Source: Micromonospora rosaria
GTDB lineage: Bacteria; Actinomycetota; Actinomycetes; Mycobacteriales; Micromonosporaceae
Assembly: GCF_001567585.1 (NCBI RefSeq)
Contig: NZ_LRQV01000023.1
Coordinates: forward strand, 1 to 63,661
DNA: 63,661 nucleotides
Direction: 5' to 3'
Shown here: piece after piece, positions 44,742 through 52,119 of the stretch
Numbering within the stretch: the stretch's first letter is position 1
How the letters are laid out: each line of letters opens with the position of its first letter
Made by a program: the position numbers and the translations under genes
The notes under the pieces: model-generated
Seen by the model: the letters and a program-made list of their open reading frames with translations, nothing else
What the model was told of the DNA's origin: nothing
Database searches by the model: none

Positions 44742-45761
44742 TCAGATGGTCTGCTGCCAATCGGCCCAGGCGTCGACGGGGCGGAAGCCCAACCGCTCGT
44801 TGACGGCGATCATGTACTCGTTGGCGGCGGCGTTGAAGGTGTCGACGGCGCGGAGCCCGGGTTCGTGCGCGAGCGTGTACCGCAGGTTCTCGACCTTGAC
44901 GAGGAGCCCGAGCCGGCGGCCCCGGTGCTCCGGGTCCACGATGGTGATCTGCTGGAAGGCGTGCCAGGACGGGGAGACGCCCAGGTCCAGCGTCGTCCAG
45001 GCGACCACCCGGCCGCTGTCGACGTGCAGCGCCCCGTGGTGGTACCGCCGCCGGCCCCGGGCGTCCAGCGCCCGCTCGGTGCCCCGGATCCGCTCGGCGT
45101 CCACCACCTGCGGCTCCAGGACCAGGTCGCCGAGGGGCGCGTCCATCAGCAGCCGCCCGTCCAGGTACGCGATGTCCGCCAGGTACTCCGGCGGGGTGTG
45201 CTGCTGCCAGTGGACGACCCGGTACCCGGTCGCCCGGTCCCGGGCCTCGGCCAGGGCGGCGTCGAGCGCCCCCTGGTCGAGCCGGGTGACGTCGAGCCGA
45301 CGCCGCACCTCGGGCAGCGCCGCGACCGCCCCCATCGCGGTGGCGAAGGCGGTTCCGGCCTCCGGCCGGGGCGCCCCACCCGGCAACGTGCTGACGACCG
45401 AGGACAACGACCACTTGCGGCCCCGCTCGCGCAGCAGCCGCACGGCGTACTCGTGCAGCGCCCGCCCGACGCCGCGCCGCCGGTACGCCGGATGGACCAT
45501 CAGGTCCAGGCCGGAACCGTCGGTGTTGTCGATCAGGTACAGGTCGAGGGCGAGGTACCCGGCGGGGACGCCGTCGAGCCGGGCCAGCGCCCAGATCGGC
45601 ACTCGAGCCGGCAACGGATGGCGGATGTTCCCGGTGAACCGCTTCGGGCACAGCGGCGGGAAGTCCGGGATGTCCGCCGCCACGGCGGCCACGGCGATCC
45701 GGTACGCCTCGTCGATCGCCGCCGGGTCGTCGGCGCGGATCGGGGTGATGGTGATGGCCAT
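44742..45761 (-). CDS. two-domain GNAT acetyltransferase with structured leader
   Basis: The 339-residue protein has two GNAT-like halves, the first with LMVHPAYRRRGVGRALHEYA and the second with TIVDPEHRGRRLGLLVKVEN and ending NERLGFRPVDAWADWQQTI. The layout is like mycothiol synthase-type and Eis-like double acetyltransferases, which can modify small molecules; the substrate is open. ATG 45761 is taken as start, shortly after an intrinsic terminator. The promoter, upstream reading frame and terminator ahead of it suggest attenuation control, as known for some antibiotic-resistance genes, but resistance is only an inference. Confidence 0.85.
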   Translation of the reverse strand: MAITITPIRADDPAAIDEAYRIAVAAVAADIPDFPPLCPKRFTGNIRHPLPARVPIWALARLDGVPAGYLALDLYLIDNTDGSGLDLMVHPAYRRRGVGRALHEYAVRLLRERGRKWSLSSVVSTLPGGAPRPEAGTAFATAMGAVAALPEVRRRLDVTRLDQGALDAALAEARDRATGYRVVHWQQHTPPEYLADIAYLDGRLLMDAPLGDLVLEPQVVDAERIRGTERALDARGRRRYHHGALHVDSGRVVAWTTLDLGVSPSWHAFQQITIVDPEHRGRRLGLLVKVENLRYTLAHEPGLRAVDTFNAAANEYMIAVNERLGFRPVDAWADWQQTI

Positions 45762-45787
45762 GTCCGCGAGCGTGCGCCCGGAAAGAA

Positions 45788-45821
45788 CTTCGGGCCAGCG
45801 ATTTTCACCGCTGGCCCGAAG
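45788..45821 (-). terminator. intrinsic terminator ahead of the GNAT gene
   Basis: CTTCGGGCCAGCG pairs perfectly with CGCTGGCCCGAAG around an eight-base loop; TTCTTTC follows on the minus strand. It ends 27 bases before the start codon, so it would stop transcription before the gene unless disrupted. Confidence 0.85.
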
Positions 45822-45830
45822 GAGGTTGGT

Positions 45831-45906
45831 CGGGAGGGACGATCGCACAACGCCTCCGGCGTTGGGTCGTAAGAACTTAGAAAGTCTTCGGCGAAACGCC
45901 CTCCCG
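45831..45906 (-). ncRNA. multi-helix leader RNA candidate
   Basis: CGGGAGGG (45906-45899 on the minus strand) can pair with CCCTCCCG (45838-45831), closing a junction that holds a perfect CAACGCC/GGCGTTG hairpin (45848-45864) and weaker stems (GGCGTTTCGCC). It lies between the promoter and the terminator. I do not recognise a named RNA family. Confidence 0.5.
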
Positions 45907-45909
45907 CAC
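45877..45909 (-). CDS. possible leaderless 10-residue leader peptide
   Basis: A GTG at 45909 opens a ten-codon frame, VREGVSPKTF, ending in TAA. The predicted transcription start from the promoter at 45943-45915 falls on or within one base of this GTG, so it could be read as a leaderless frame. It covers the 5' arm of the closing helix of the leader RNA. Ribosomes stalled here would change the fold before the terminator. Confidence 0.4.
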   Translation of the reverse strand: MREGVSPKTF

Positions 45910-45914
45910 GGAGC

Positions 45915-45943
45915 ATCTTGCGCCGTCTGATTCGGGACGTCAA
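45915..45943 (-). promoter_or_regulatory. sigma-70-type promoter for the GNAT leader
   Basis: On the minus strand TTGACG (45943-45938) and CAAGAT (45920-45915) are 17 bases apart. The rest of the 312-base interval up to the thrC stop holds no gene I can support. Confidence 0.65.
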
Positions 45944-46073
45944 GTCCTCGGCGGCAGGTTTCTCATACAGAGGGCAAAACGCTGGTTACCCGCCGGATCG
46001 GCCATATCCTCCGATCGGGTGATTCGCCATCCGGCGTCCGCTGTCCCGAGGCGCCGACCCGGACACCGAGGGC

Positions 46074-47357
46074 TCAGCCCAGCAGGCCGGCCTCCCGGGC
46101 GGCGCGCAGCGAGGGCTTGATCCTGTGGGTCGGGCCGACCTGCTCGGCGACCGCGTCGATGGTCTTCAGCCCCTCACCGGTGTTGAACACGACCGTCTCG
46201 GCGGCCGGGTCCAGCCGGCCGGACTCGACGAGCTTGCGCAGCACGGCGACGGTCACCCCACCCGCGGTCTCGGCGAAGATCCCGGTGGTGCGGGCCAGGA
46301 GCTGGATGCCGGCCCGGATCTCGTCGTCGTCGACGTACTCCATCCAGCCGCCGGTGCGGCGGACCGCCTCCAGCGCGTACAGGCCGGCGGCCGGGTCGCC
46401 AATGTTGAGCGACTTGGCGATGCCGGTCGGCTTGACCGGGGTGATGGTGTCGGTGTCGGCGTGCAGGGCGGTGGCGATCGGGTTGCAGCCGGCCGACTGG
46501 GCGCCGAAGACCTTCCAGCCGCCGGCCGGCGCCTCGACCAGGCCGATCTCGACCAGCTCGGTGAACGCCTTGTCGACCTTCGTGAGCAGCTCGCCGCTGG
46601 CCATCGGGATGACCACCTGCGCCGGAATCCGCCAGCCGACCTGCTCGGCCACCTCGTACCCGAGGGTCTTGGAGCCCTCGGCGTAGTACGGCCGCACGTT
46701 CACGTTGACGAACGCGGTGTCCTCGAACTCGTCGGTCTCCACCAGCTCGCCGCAGAGCCGGTTCACGTCGTCGTACGACCCGTCGATCGCGACCAGCTCG
46801 CCGCCGTACACGGCGGTGGTGACGACCTTGCCCGGCTCCAGGTCGCTGGGGATGAAGACGACCGACGGCGTCCCGGCGCGGGCGGCGTGGGCGGCCACCG
46901 AGTTCGCCAGGTTGCCGGTGGAGGCGCAGGCGAACCGGGTGTAGCCGAGCGAGCGGGCGGCGGTCAGCGCGACGGAGACCACCCGGTCCTTGAACGAGTG
47001 GGTGGGGTTCGCGCTGTCGTCCTTGATCCAGAGCGGCGCGGTGATGCCCAGCTCGGCGGCGAGGTTCCCGGCGGCAACCAGCGGGGTGAAGCCCGGGTCC
47101 AGGGTGACCCGGGTGGCCGGGTCCTGCCCGGCGGGCAGCAGGGCGGCGTACCGCCAGATGTTGCGCGGCCCGGCCTCGATCTGCTCCCGGGTGACGGTGG
47201 CCAGCGCGGCGAGGTCGTAGTCGACCTCCAGCGGGCCGAAACACTCGTAACAGGCGTGCTGGCCGGCGAGCGGGTAGCGCGCCTGACAGGCCCGACAGAC
47301 CAGGGCACGGGCGGGGCTGGTGGCGGTGTCGATACCGGCGGGGAGGGTCGACGTCAT
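46074..47357 (-). CDS. thrC: threonine synthase
   Basis: The 427-residue PLP enzyme has a zinc-ribbon-like N-terminus (C21-x2-C24 and C36-x2-C39), the cofactor lysine K123 in NPTHSFKDRV and the phosphate-binding CASTGNLANSVAAHAARAG loop. Threonine synthases turn O-phosphohomoserine into threonine. ATG 47357 has GAGAGGAA about eight bases upstream, within the end of a SAM-I riboswitch, so SAM should shut off its translation. A related role at the methionine/threonine branch cannot be excluded. Confidence 0.92.
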   Translation of the reverse strand: MTSTLPAGIDTATSPARALVCRACQARYPLAGQHACYECFGPLEVDYDLAALATVTREQIEAGPRNIWRYAALLPAGQDPATRVTLDPGFTPLVAAGNLAAELGITAPLWIKDDSANPTHSFKDRVVSVALTAARSLGYTRFACASTGNLANSVAAHAARAGTPSVVFIPSDLEPGKVVTTAVYGGELVAIDGSYDDVNRLCGELVETDEFEDTAFVNVNVRPYYAEGSKTLGYEVAEQVGWRIPAQVVIPMASGELLTKVDKAFTELVEIGLVEAPAGGWKVFGAQSAGCNPIATALHADTDTITPVKPTGIAKSLNIGDPAAGLYALEAVRRTGGWMEYVDDDEIRAGIQLLARTTGIFAETAGGVTVAVLRKLVESGRLDPAAETVVFNTGEGLKTIDAVAEQVGPTHRIKPSLRAAREAGLLG

Positions 47358-47370
47358 GTCGAGAGTTCCT

Positions 47371-47499
47371 CTCATCTTTCCCACATCGCACCCTGCGGCG
47401 GGGACGGAATTGGCACCTGCCCGCAGATCGCTCGTCGTCGAGCGTGCGGGTGGTTGCCGGGGCGTCGTCGGGCCGTATCCCTCAGCCCCTCTGGATGAG
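47371..47499 (-). ncRNA. SAM-I riboswitch (S box)
   Basis: The minus strand reads CTCATCCAGAGGGGCTGAGG, then GATACGGCCCGACGACGCCC and CGGCAACC, later GGTGCCAATTCC and finally GGGAAAGATGAG. These are the conserved parts of the SAM-I aptamer, with P1 formed by CTCATC and GATGAG. The ribosome binding site of thrC begins in the 3' arm of P1. Confidence 0.93.
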
Positions 47500-47731
47500 G
47501 TATGCAGTTGTCTCGCCGAGTCTACGGCGCGTCGCCGCGACCGGCACCCGGACTTCCCAGGGTGTGAGCCACGCCGCGTGGAGCGACTTGATCACAAAAA
47601 CACCGGCAGTGTCAACCTGGCGACTCAACGTGAGACACCGATCTACCCCATTCGATAGCTTCGGATCGGCACAGCGAGCGACGACCACCGCCTCCCGCAC
47701 CTGAAACAGCCGCCGACCGGGAAGGGCTGGC

Positions 47732-47995
47732 ATGGCGAGCATCGAACAGGTAAAGGCCGCGCTGATCCAGGCCACCGAGCAGGGTGACGTGGTGGTCAAC
47801 CAGATCCGGGCCAGCCTCGACCAGACCGAGCAGGCCCTGGTACGCCTCCGCGCCGTCGCCGCCGGCAGCGGGCACCCGGCGATCACCGAGGCGATCGGCC
47901 GCGCCGAGCAGAGCAAGCAGCGCCTCGTCGAGGCGATGACCCTCATCCAGGGCAGCTCCGAGGCGGCCCGCACCTACATGGGCGTGCTCGGGTGA
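47732..47995 (+). CDS. small helical protein, helical-domain copy 1
   Basis: The 87-residue protein is predicted to be almost all helix (VKAALIQATEQGDVVVNQI, then SLDQTEQALVRLRAVAAGSG). Its second half, from GSGHPAI to AARTYMGVLG, resembles the C-terminal end of the protein at 48704 and part of the protein at 49961. No known family is recognised; size and helix content recall WXG100-like proteins but the Trp-x-Gly motif is absent. It leads a three-gene cluster with short gaps. The 230 bases upstream to the SAM-I element hold no gene. Confidence 0.7.
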   Translation: MASIEQVKAALIQATEQGDVVVNQIRASLDQTEQALVRLRAVAAGSGHPAITEAIGRAEQSKQRLVEAMTLIQGSSEAARTYMGVLG

Positions 47996-48071
47996 CCGCA
48001 GCGCCCACCCCTGGTCACTCGTTGACCCACCGAGCCGGACGGTCGACCAGCACGGCAGGGAGGGAGGCAGC

Positions 48072-48707
48072 GTGCCCCGCGTGATCGTCCCCGTGGGTTT
48101 CAGCCTCGGGCCACAGCACCGGTACGTCCGCCCGCCCGACCCGACGCCGGAGACCTGGGAGGTCCACCTCGGCGGCGACGTGGTGGACCTCACCGAGGCC
48201 GAACTCGGCGCGTACGGCTTCGCCTACGTGGACGTACGGGGCCACGCCAAGCTCCAGGTGGACCGGCGGGAACTGGTCCGGAGCCTGACCGCCGCCCCGA
48301 ACTCGCCACCGGACGCCGAGGCGCTGGTCACCGCCCTGATCCGGCGTGGCCTGCTGCTGGAGTTCGACCCGGACGGGCCGTTGGAGCAGGTGTTCCGGCG
48401 GTACCGCCTCTTTCCCACCGCCGAGGGGCTGGGCACCACGCCGGAGGAGCCGGAGTACCACCGGATGGGGCACCACGGGCAGCCCCGGGTGGCGGTGCAC
48501 AACACGGCGTACGTCATGTGGGCCTTCTCCTTCCTGCACCCGAACCTCTGGGCGGCCTGCGAGTACCTGGCGGCCGAGGACGAGGAGGACGACCCGGCCG
48601 ACGCCGACCGGGGCAGCGCGCAGGAGATCGCGCAGGAGGTGGCGGCGAACCTGCCGATGATGATCGCCACCCAGTGCGCCTTCCTCGATCCCGTCGTCGA
48701 GTTGTGA
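48072..48707 (+). CDS. unknown 211-residue protein of the accessory cluster
   Basis: The protein starts at GTG 48072 with PRVIVPVGFSLGPQHRYVR and has a beta-rich first half (TWEVHLGGDVVDLTEAELG) and a C-terminal part with MGHHGQPRVAVHNTAYVMW and DEEDDPADADRG. I recognise no domain. GGGAGGGAGGCAGC precedes the start. Its stop overlaps the start of the next gene by four bases (GTGA), so the two are translationally coupled. Confidence 0.7.
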   Translation: MPRVIVPVGFSLGPQHRYVRPPDPTPETWEVHLGGDVVDLTEAELGAYGFAYVDVRGHAKLQVDRRELVRSLTAAPNSPPDAEALVTALIRRGLLLEFDPDGPLEQVFRRYRLFPTAEGLGTTPEEPEYHRMGHHGQPRVAVHNTAYVMWAFSFLHPNLWAACEYLAAEDEEDDPADADRGSAQEIAQEVAANLPMMIATQCAFLDPVVEL

Positions 48708-49441
48708 ACCATCGCCACCGGCGAAATCGACGGCAGGCCCAGGAGAACTCCTTTCTCCGCACCTGGCGCTTCGAGGGCCCCAAGGAGTTCCTGGGCAAGC
48801 TCGTCGAATTGGCCGGCACAACGGCCGGCGTCTATGCCGCAGCGGTGGTGAACAAGCACGGAGTTCCCCTCGACCCGGCCAAGGTGACGTTCGCGGGCGT
48901 CGCATTCGGCTTCACTCTGGGCGCGGTGGCCAAGTCGGCTCTCGCGGCAGCGTTCGACACCGTTCGGGACCGGACCAAAGCCCCGGACGATTCGCCATCG
49001 GCAGCAGCGGCGAATGCTCCCGCTCCCCGTTCGCCGGGCGCGACCGGGCCCCGGGCCGTGGGCCGGGCGGAGACCCTGGGCCAGCCGCCGGTCCGACTGG
49101 CGGCGGACGTACCCCGGCCGCGCCCCGGCGGGCGACGGTCGACCCGGCGGACCTACGCCGGCCGTCACCGCGCCAGCGGGGGCGTCACCGTGGCCGGTCT
49201 GACGGCGGACCTGGAGTCGGTCATCGAGCTGATCGAGCGCAACCACCACCATCTCGTCGGCGTCATCGACCGGCTGACCCGCAACCACGCGACCCTCATG
49301 TCGACGCTGGCGGGCGGCAATCCGACGGTGCTGCGCATGGTGGACGGCCGGGTGACCGGGGCCCGGCGGGCGATCGAGGAGGCCTGCACCCTGCTCCGGG
49401 GCTCCCGGGACCAGCTACGCGGCTACCTCCGCACGATCTGA
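48704..49441 (+). CDS. membrane-associated protein with helical-domain copy 2
   Basis: The 245-residue protein begins at GTG 48704 within the stop codon of the preceding gene. It has a basic N-terminus (NHRHRRNRRQ), a hydrophobic segment (VTFAGVAFGFTLGAVAKSAL), an Ala/Pro/Arg-rich linker and a C-terminal helical domain (LESVIELIERNHHHLVGVID). The last 45 residues, GGNPTVLRMVDGRVTGARRA onward, align by eye with the small protein at 47732. Function unknown. A one-domain GntR regulator converges on it. Confidence 0.7.
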   Translation: MNHRHRRNRRQAQENSFLRTWRFEGPKEFLGKLVELAGTTAGVYAAAVVNKHGVPLDPAKVTFAGVAFGFTLGAVAKSALAAAFDTVRDRTKAPDDSPSAAAANAPAPRSPGATGPRAVGRAETLGQPPVRLAADVPRPRPGGRRSTRRTYAGRHRASGGVTVAGLTADLESVIELIERNHHHLVGVIDRLTRNHATLMSTLAGGNPTVLRMVDGRVTGARRAIEEACTLLRGSRDQLRGYLRTI

Positions 49442-49449
49442 CGAACGGG

Positions 49450-49686
49450 TCAGGACTCTCCGCCGCCACCGTTGTCCCGGACGTAGACCCCTCGCCCCTG
49501 ATGGCCCTCCACCAGCCCCTCGGCACGCAGGACCAGCATGGCCGACCGGATGACTTGGGTCGACACACCGTACTGCTTGCACAGCTCGGAGATGGACGGC
49601 AGCTTGTCGCCGGGCTTCAGCTCACCGGACCTGATCTGGTCGCGGACGTCGTTGGCGATGCGCTCGTAGAACGGCGTGACTGACAT
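49450..49686 (-). CDS. one-domain GntR-type winged-helix regulator, second copy
   Basis: The 78-residue protein is a bare GntR DNA-binding domain, with RSGELKPGDKLPSISELC and the wing EGHQGRGVYVRD. It parallels the regulator at 518-757. ATG 49686 has GGGAG eight bases upstream. Its control region toward 49961 contains an inverted repeat (CTTGA-gaca-TCAAG) and a repeated CACTAG. It sits between two small-protein clusters and may control both. Confidence 0.88.
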   Translation of the reverse strand: MSVTPFYERIANDVRDQIRSGELKPGDKLPSISELCKQYGVSTQVIRSAMLVLRAEGLVEGHQGRGVYVRDNGGGGES

Positions 49687-49728
49687 GGTGGTGCTCCCTC
49701 GTCGGCACCACCATCTGACCACTCCCAT

Positions 49729-49742
49729 CTTGAGACATCAAG
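49729..49742. promoter_or_regulatory. candidate operator for the GntR-type regulator
   Basis: CTTGA, four bases, TCAAG lies 43 bases upstream of the regulator start. CACTAG at 49764 and 49772 is a direct repeat nearby. Confidence 0.4.
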
Positions 49743-49960
49743 TTCTTGGGATACCAGGGGTTGCACTAGTGACACTAGGCATCATATGTTGAGCGAGAGG
49801 CGGCCCTCGTCGGCAAAACAGGGTGACCTCACCCCGGGTGCCCCCACCCGGGACGTGTCGGGGCGGTGTGCCGGTGTTCAGTCGACCAGCCTGAGCACCG
49901 GCCGACACCGCCCCGGCACCCGGCCACAGCGAAGTCGCGACGAGCCACAGGGAGGGAAAC

Positions 49961-50506
49961 ATGACACCGGAGACATCGACGGAGAACGCACCGACAACGG
50001 GTACGGCGTTGGCAGCGGTGGAGCAGGTGGCTGGGGAGCTGCGGGAGGCGTACCGGGCGGTGGCGGCGACCGGGGCGCTGCTGGAGCGGACCGGCCACGG
50101 GTGCGCGCACCCGGCGATCCGGCAGGCCACGCGTTGCGCCGAGGACGCCCTCGACCTGGCCGGCGAGGCCGAACGGATGCTCTCCGACGGGACGCACCGA
50201 CTGCGCGCCCACGCCGCGCACGAGCCGCTGGCCGGGATCGGCGCGCTGGTCGACGTGCTCGACAGCACCAGGGAGCAGTTCGACGCGGCGGCCGATCGGG
50301 TCCGGGCGATGCCCGCCCGGATCGTCGCCGCCGGTCGGCAGCTTGCCGGGGCCGGGCAACCTGAGCAGGTCACCGCCGGCGTGGTCGAGAAGTGGGAGCA
50401 GGCGGCGGGTGAGCTGAGCCTGATGACCGCCAGCCTGTCGGCGGCGGCGGGCGCGCTGGCCGCGTACACCAGGGGTGTGTCCGGTGTCGGCACCGCGACC
50501 ACCTGA
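49961..50506 (+). CDS. helical protein, helical-domain copy 3
   Basis: The 181-residue protein is predicted all-helical, with a Thr-rich start (TPETSTENAPTTGTA). The segment GHGCAHPAIRQATRCAEDAL resembles GSGHPAITEAIGRAEQSKQR of the protein at 47732. No membrane segment or known domain is seen. It is the first of three overlapping genes, the next of which has a DivIVA motif. A role in cell architecture is possible only by association. Confidence 0.68.
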   Translation: MTPETSTENAPTTGTALAAVEQVAGELREAYRAVAATGALLERTGHGCAHPAIRQATRCAEDALDLAGEAERMLSDGTHRLRAHAAHEPLAGIGALVDVLDSTREQFDAAADRVRAMPARIVAAGRQLAGAGQPEQVTAGVVEKWEQAAGELSLMTASLSAAAGALAAYTRGVSGVGTATT

Positions 50507-50777
50507 GCGGATCGCCCGCGGCGACCTGCACGCCGGCCGGGTCCGCGCGGCGCGCTTCGGCCGCCGGTGGCGCGGCCTCGACCCCGACCAGGTGTACGCG
50601 TACCTCGACCTGCTCGCCGACGAGATCGAACGACTCACCCGCGAGGTCGTCACCGCCCGCACCGAGACCAACCGGATCACCCGGGCCCTGCGCTCGTCGG
50701 CCACCGCGCACGGGGCCGGGTGCTGGCGCGGGCCGGAGCCGCGACGGCGCGGGGGCAACCGACGGCGGTACTGGTGA
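50484..50777 (+). CDS. short DivIVA-motif protein
   Basis: The 97-residue protein contains RAARFGRRWRGLDPDQVYAY followed by LDLLADEIERLTREV, the pattern of the DivIVA N-terminal membrane-binding motif and first coiled coil (F-x-x-x-x-R-G-Y-D-x-x-E-V-D-x-F-L). The remaining tail is Arg/Gly-rich. DivIVA proteins mark curved membranes and poles; here the protein is short. GTG 50484 overlaps the end of the preceding gene by 23 bases; GTG 50475 is an alternative. Confidence 0.75.
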   Translation: MSAPRPPERIARGDLHAGRVRAARFGRRWRGLDPDQVYAYLDLLADEIERLTREVVTARTETNRITRALRSSATAHGAGCWRGPEPRRRGGNRRRYW

Positions 50778-51019
50778 GCACGGCGCGGTGGGTCCTGCAC
50801 CTGCCCGCGGCGGCCACCTCGGCCGAGGGTGTCGACCGGCTGGCCCAGGCGTTGCGGGACTCGCTGCGACACGTGCCGGCGCTCGACTTCGGCGAGCTGA
50901 CCATCTCTGCGGAGGACGACCAGTCGACCCGGCGGCGGGTCTGGTGTGACGCTCCGCTCGGCGGCGACCGACGATGTGCGCTCCGAACGAACCACCCCGA
51001 CCGATGTCTGGACCGGTGA
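50774..51019 (+). CDS. small Cys/His-motif protein, family A copy 2
   Basis: The 81-residue protein has the same layout as the one at 1055: a strand (RWVLHLP), an Ala-rich helix, a strand (ELTISAE), and C58-x9-C68-x5-H74-x3-C78 with shared RRC and LR. A metal site is inferred. GTG 50774 overlaps the stop of the DivIVA-motif gene (GTGA), so it is translationally coupled. Confidence 0.75.
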   Translation: MSTARWVLHLPAAATSAEGVDRLAQALRDSLRHVPALDFGELTISAEDDQSTRRRVWCDAPLGGDRRCALRTNHPDRCLDR

Positions 51020-51058
51020 ACCAGCCCCGGGCTGGCCTGGGGTTTCTATGCTGCCGGC

Positions 51059-51508
51059 GTGACCTACCCCCCGAACTACGGGATGCCCGGCCCGCCGCCG
51101 AAGCCCCGTGGACTCACCAGGACGACCCGAACTTTGATCATCGTGGCTGCCGTGGTGACGCTGCTCTGCTGCGGCGGGGTGGCCGGCGGCGGCTTCTGGA
51201 TCTTCCGTACCGTCCAGACCAGCACCGCGCCGGCCCGGGACGTGGTCTCGGGGTACCTGGAGGACACCCGGTCGGGTGACTACCCCGCCGCCTACGAGCG
51301 GCTCTGCGAGCGGCTGCGCGGCGAGATGACCGAGGAGCAGTTCACCCGGCAGTGGTCGGCCGAGCCGCTGGGCGAGTACCGGATCACCAACACCTCGGTA
51401 CGTACCGTGAACGGCACCTCCACCGGCGAGGTGACCGTCAGCACCGGGGGCGACAACCGGATCTTCCAGGTGGTGAAGGAGAACGGCACCTGGAAGGTGT
51501 GCAGTTGA
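51059..51508 (+). CDS. secreted or membrane-anchored protein, DUF4878/NTF2-like
   Basis: The 149-residue protein has a Pro/Gly-rich start, a membrane segment (TLIIVAAVVTLLCCGGVAGG) and an exported domain with VVSGYLEDTRSGDYPAAYER and FQVVKENGTWKVC, like lumazine-binding/DUF4878 NTF2-like domains. Its function is unknown. GTG 51059 is 39 bases after the preceding gene. The last six residues hold a Cys after WKV that may pair with the internal Cys. Confidence 0.78.
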   Translation: MTYPPNYGMPGPPPKPRGLTRTTRTLIIVAAVVTLLCCGGVAGGGFWIFRTVQTSTAPARDVVSGYLEDTRSGDYPAAYERLCERLRGEMTEEQFTRQWSAEPLGEYRITNTSVRTVNGTSTGEVTVSTGGDNRIFQVVKENGTWKVCS

Positions 51509-51745
51509 CCGGACGAGTCGGTGGGCGTGGCCCCGCCGGTGGATTTTCTCCTTCAGTGTCCGACCCGACACGCCGAGCGAGATGGGCTCGCGTCCAGGTG
51601 TCGGCGGGGGCAGCATGGTCCGCATCGGCGACAGGAAGCCTTCACGTATGCGACGACACGGCGCGCACCGTGGGGAGTGGCCACTGACCGCCGATCACCG
51701 GGAGGACCGCAACCCTGGAACCCGCTGGACCGGAAGGGCGCGCTG

Positions 51746-52111
51746 GTGAGTCGACAGACTTCCCGATTGATGACGGCCGCGAATCTCGGGGCGCTGCTGT
51801 CGCCACTCGCGGCTGCGGTGACCGTGGGCGGCATCACCTGGACCACGAAGAACCGCGTGATCAGGGAGGGCGTCATCCGTGTCGGCACCGCCGTCACGGT
51901 GCTTGCGCCGTGCCGGCTTCGGATGACGGTCAACCTGCTGAAGCCGAGCGAGCCGGGCGGAGGCGACGAGGGTGCGTACGAGCCGGACGACATCCCACCC
52001 GTTCCGCTCCAACCGAGGGTCGCACCCGGCACGTATCGTGCGATCCTGGAAGCGTTCGCTGCGGAGTGCTTCATCGCGATCGGGGACGACTTCACCTGGC
52101 GAGAGCCGTGA
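51746..52111 (+). CDS. unknown 121-residue protein upstream of the DUF1828 gene
   Basis: The protein begins SRQTSRLMTAANLGALLSPL and contains a hydrophobic helix and the strand-rich segment GVIRVGTAVTVLAPCRLRMT; a Pro/Glu-rich linker follows (EPDDIPPVPLQPRVAPG). No domain is recognised. GTG 51746 has GGAAGGG seven bases upstream. Codon usage is less biased to G/C at third positions than in neighbours. The stop lies nine bases before the next start, so both genes are probably one operon. Confidence 0.65.
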   Translation: MSRQTSRLMTAANLGALLSPLAAAVTVGGITWTTKNRVIREGVIRVGTAVTVLAPCRLRMTVNLLKPSEPGGGDEGAYEPDDIPPVPLQPRVAPGTYRAILEAFAAECFIAIGDDFTWREP

Positions 52112-52119
52112 GGAGGGAG

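Noticed and set aside
45533..45943. Open frame spanning the attenuator region on the minus strand
   Set aside because: It runs through the terminator and into the GNAT gene in another frame; composition is not coding.
50484..50777. Reading the DivIVA-motif gene as a true DivIVA
   Set aside because: Only the N-terminal motif and first coil are present; the long C-terminal coil of DivIVA/Wag31 is missing.
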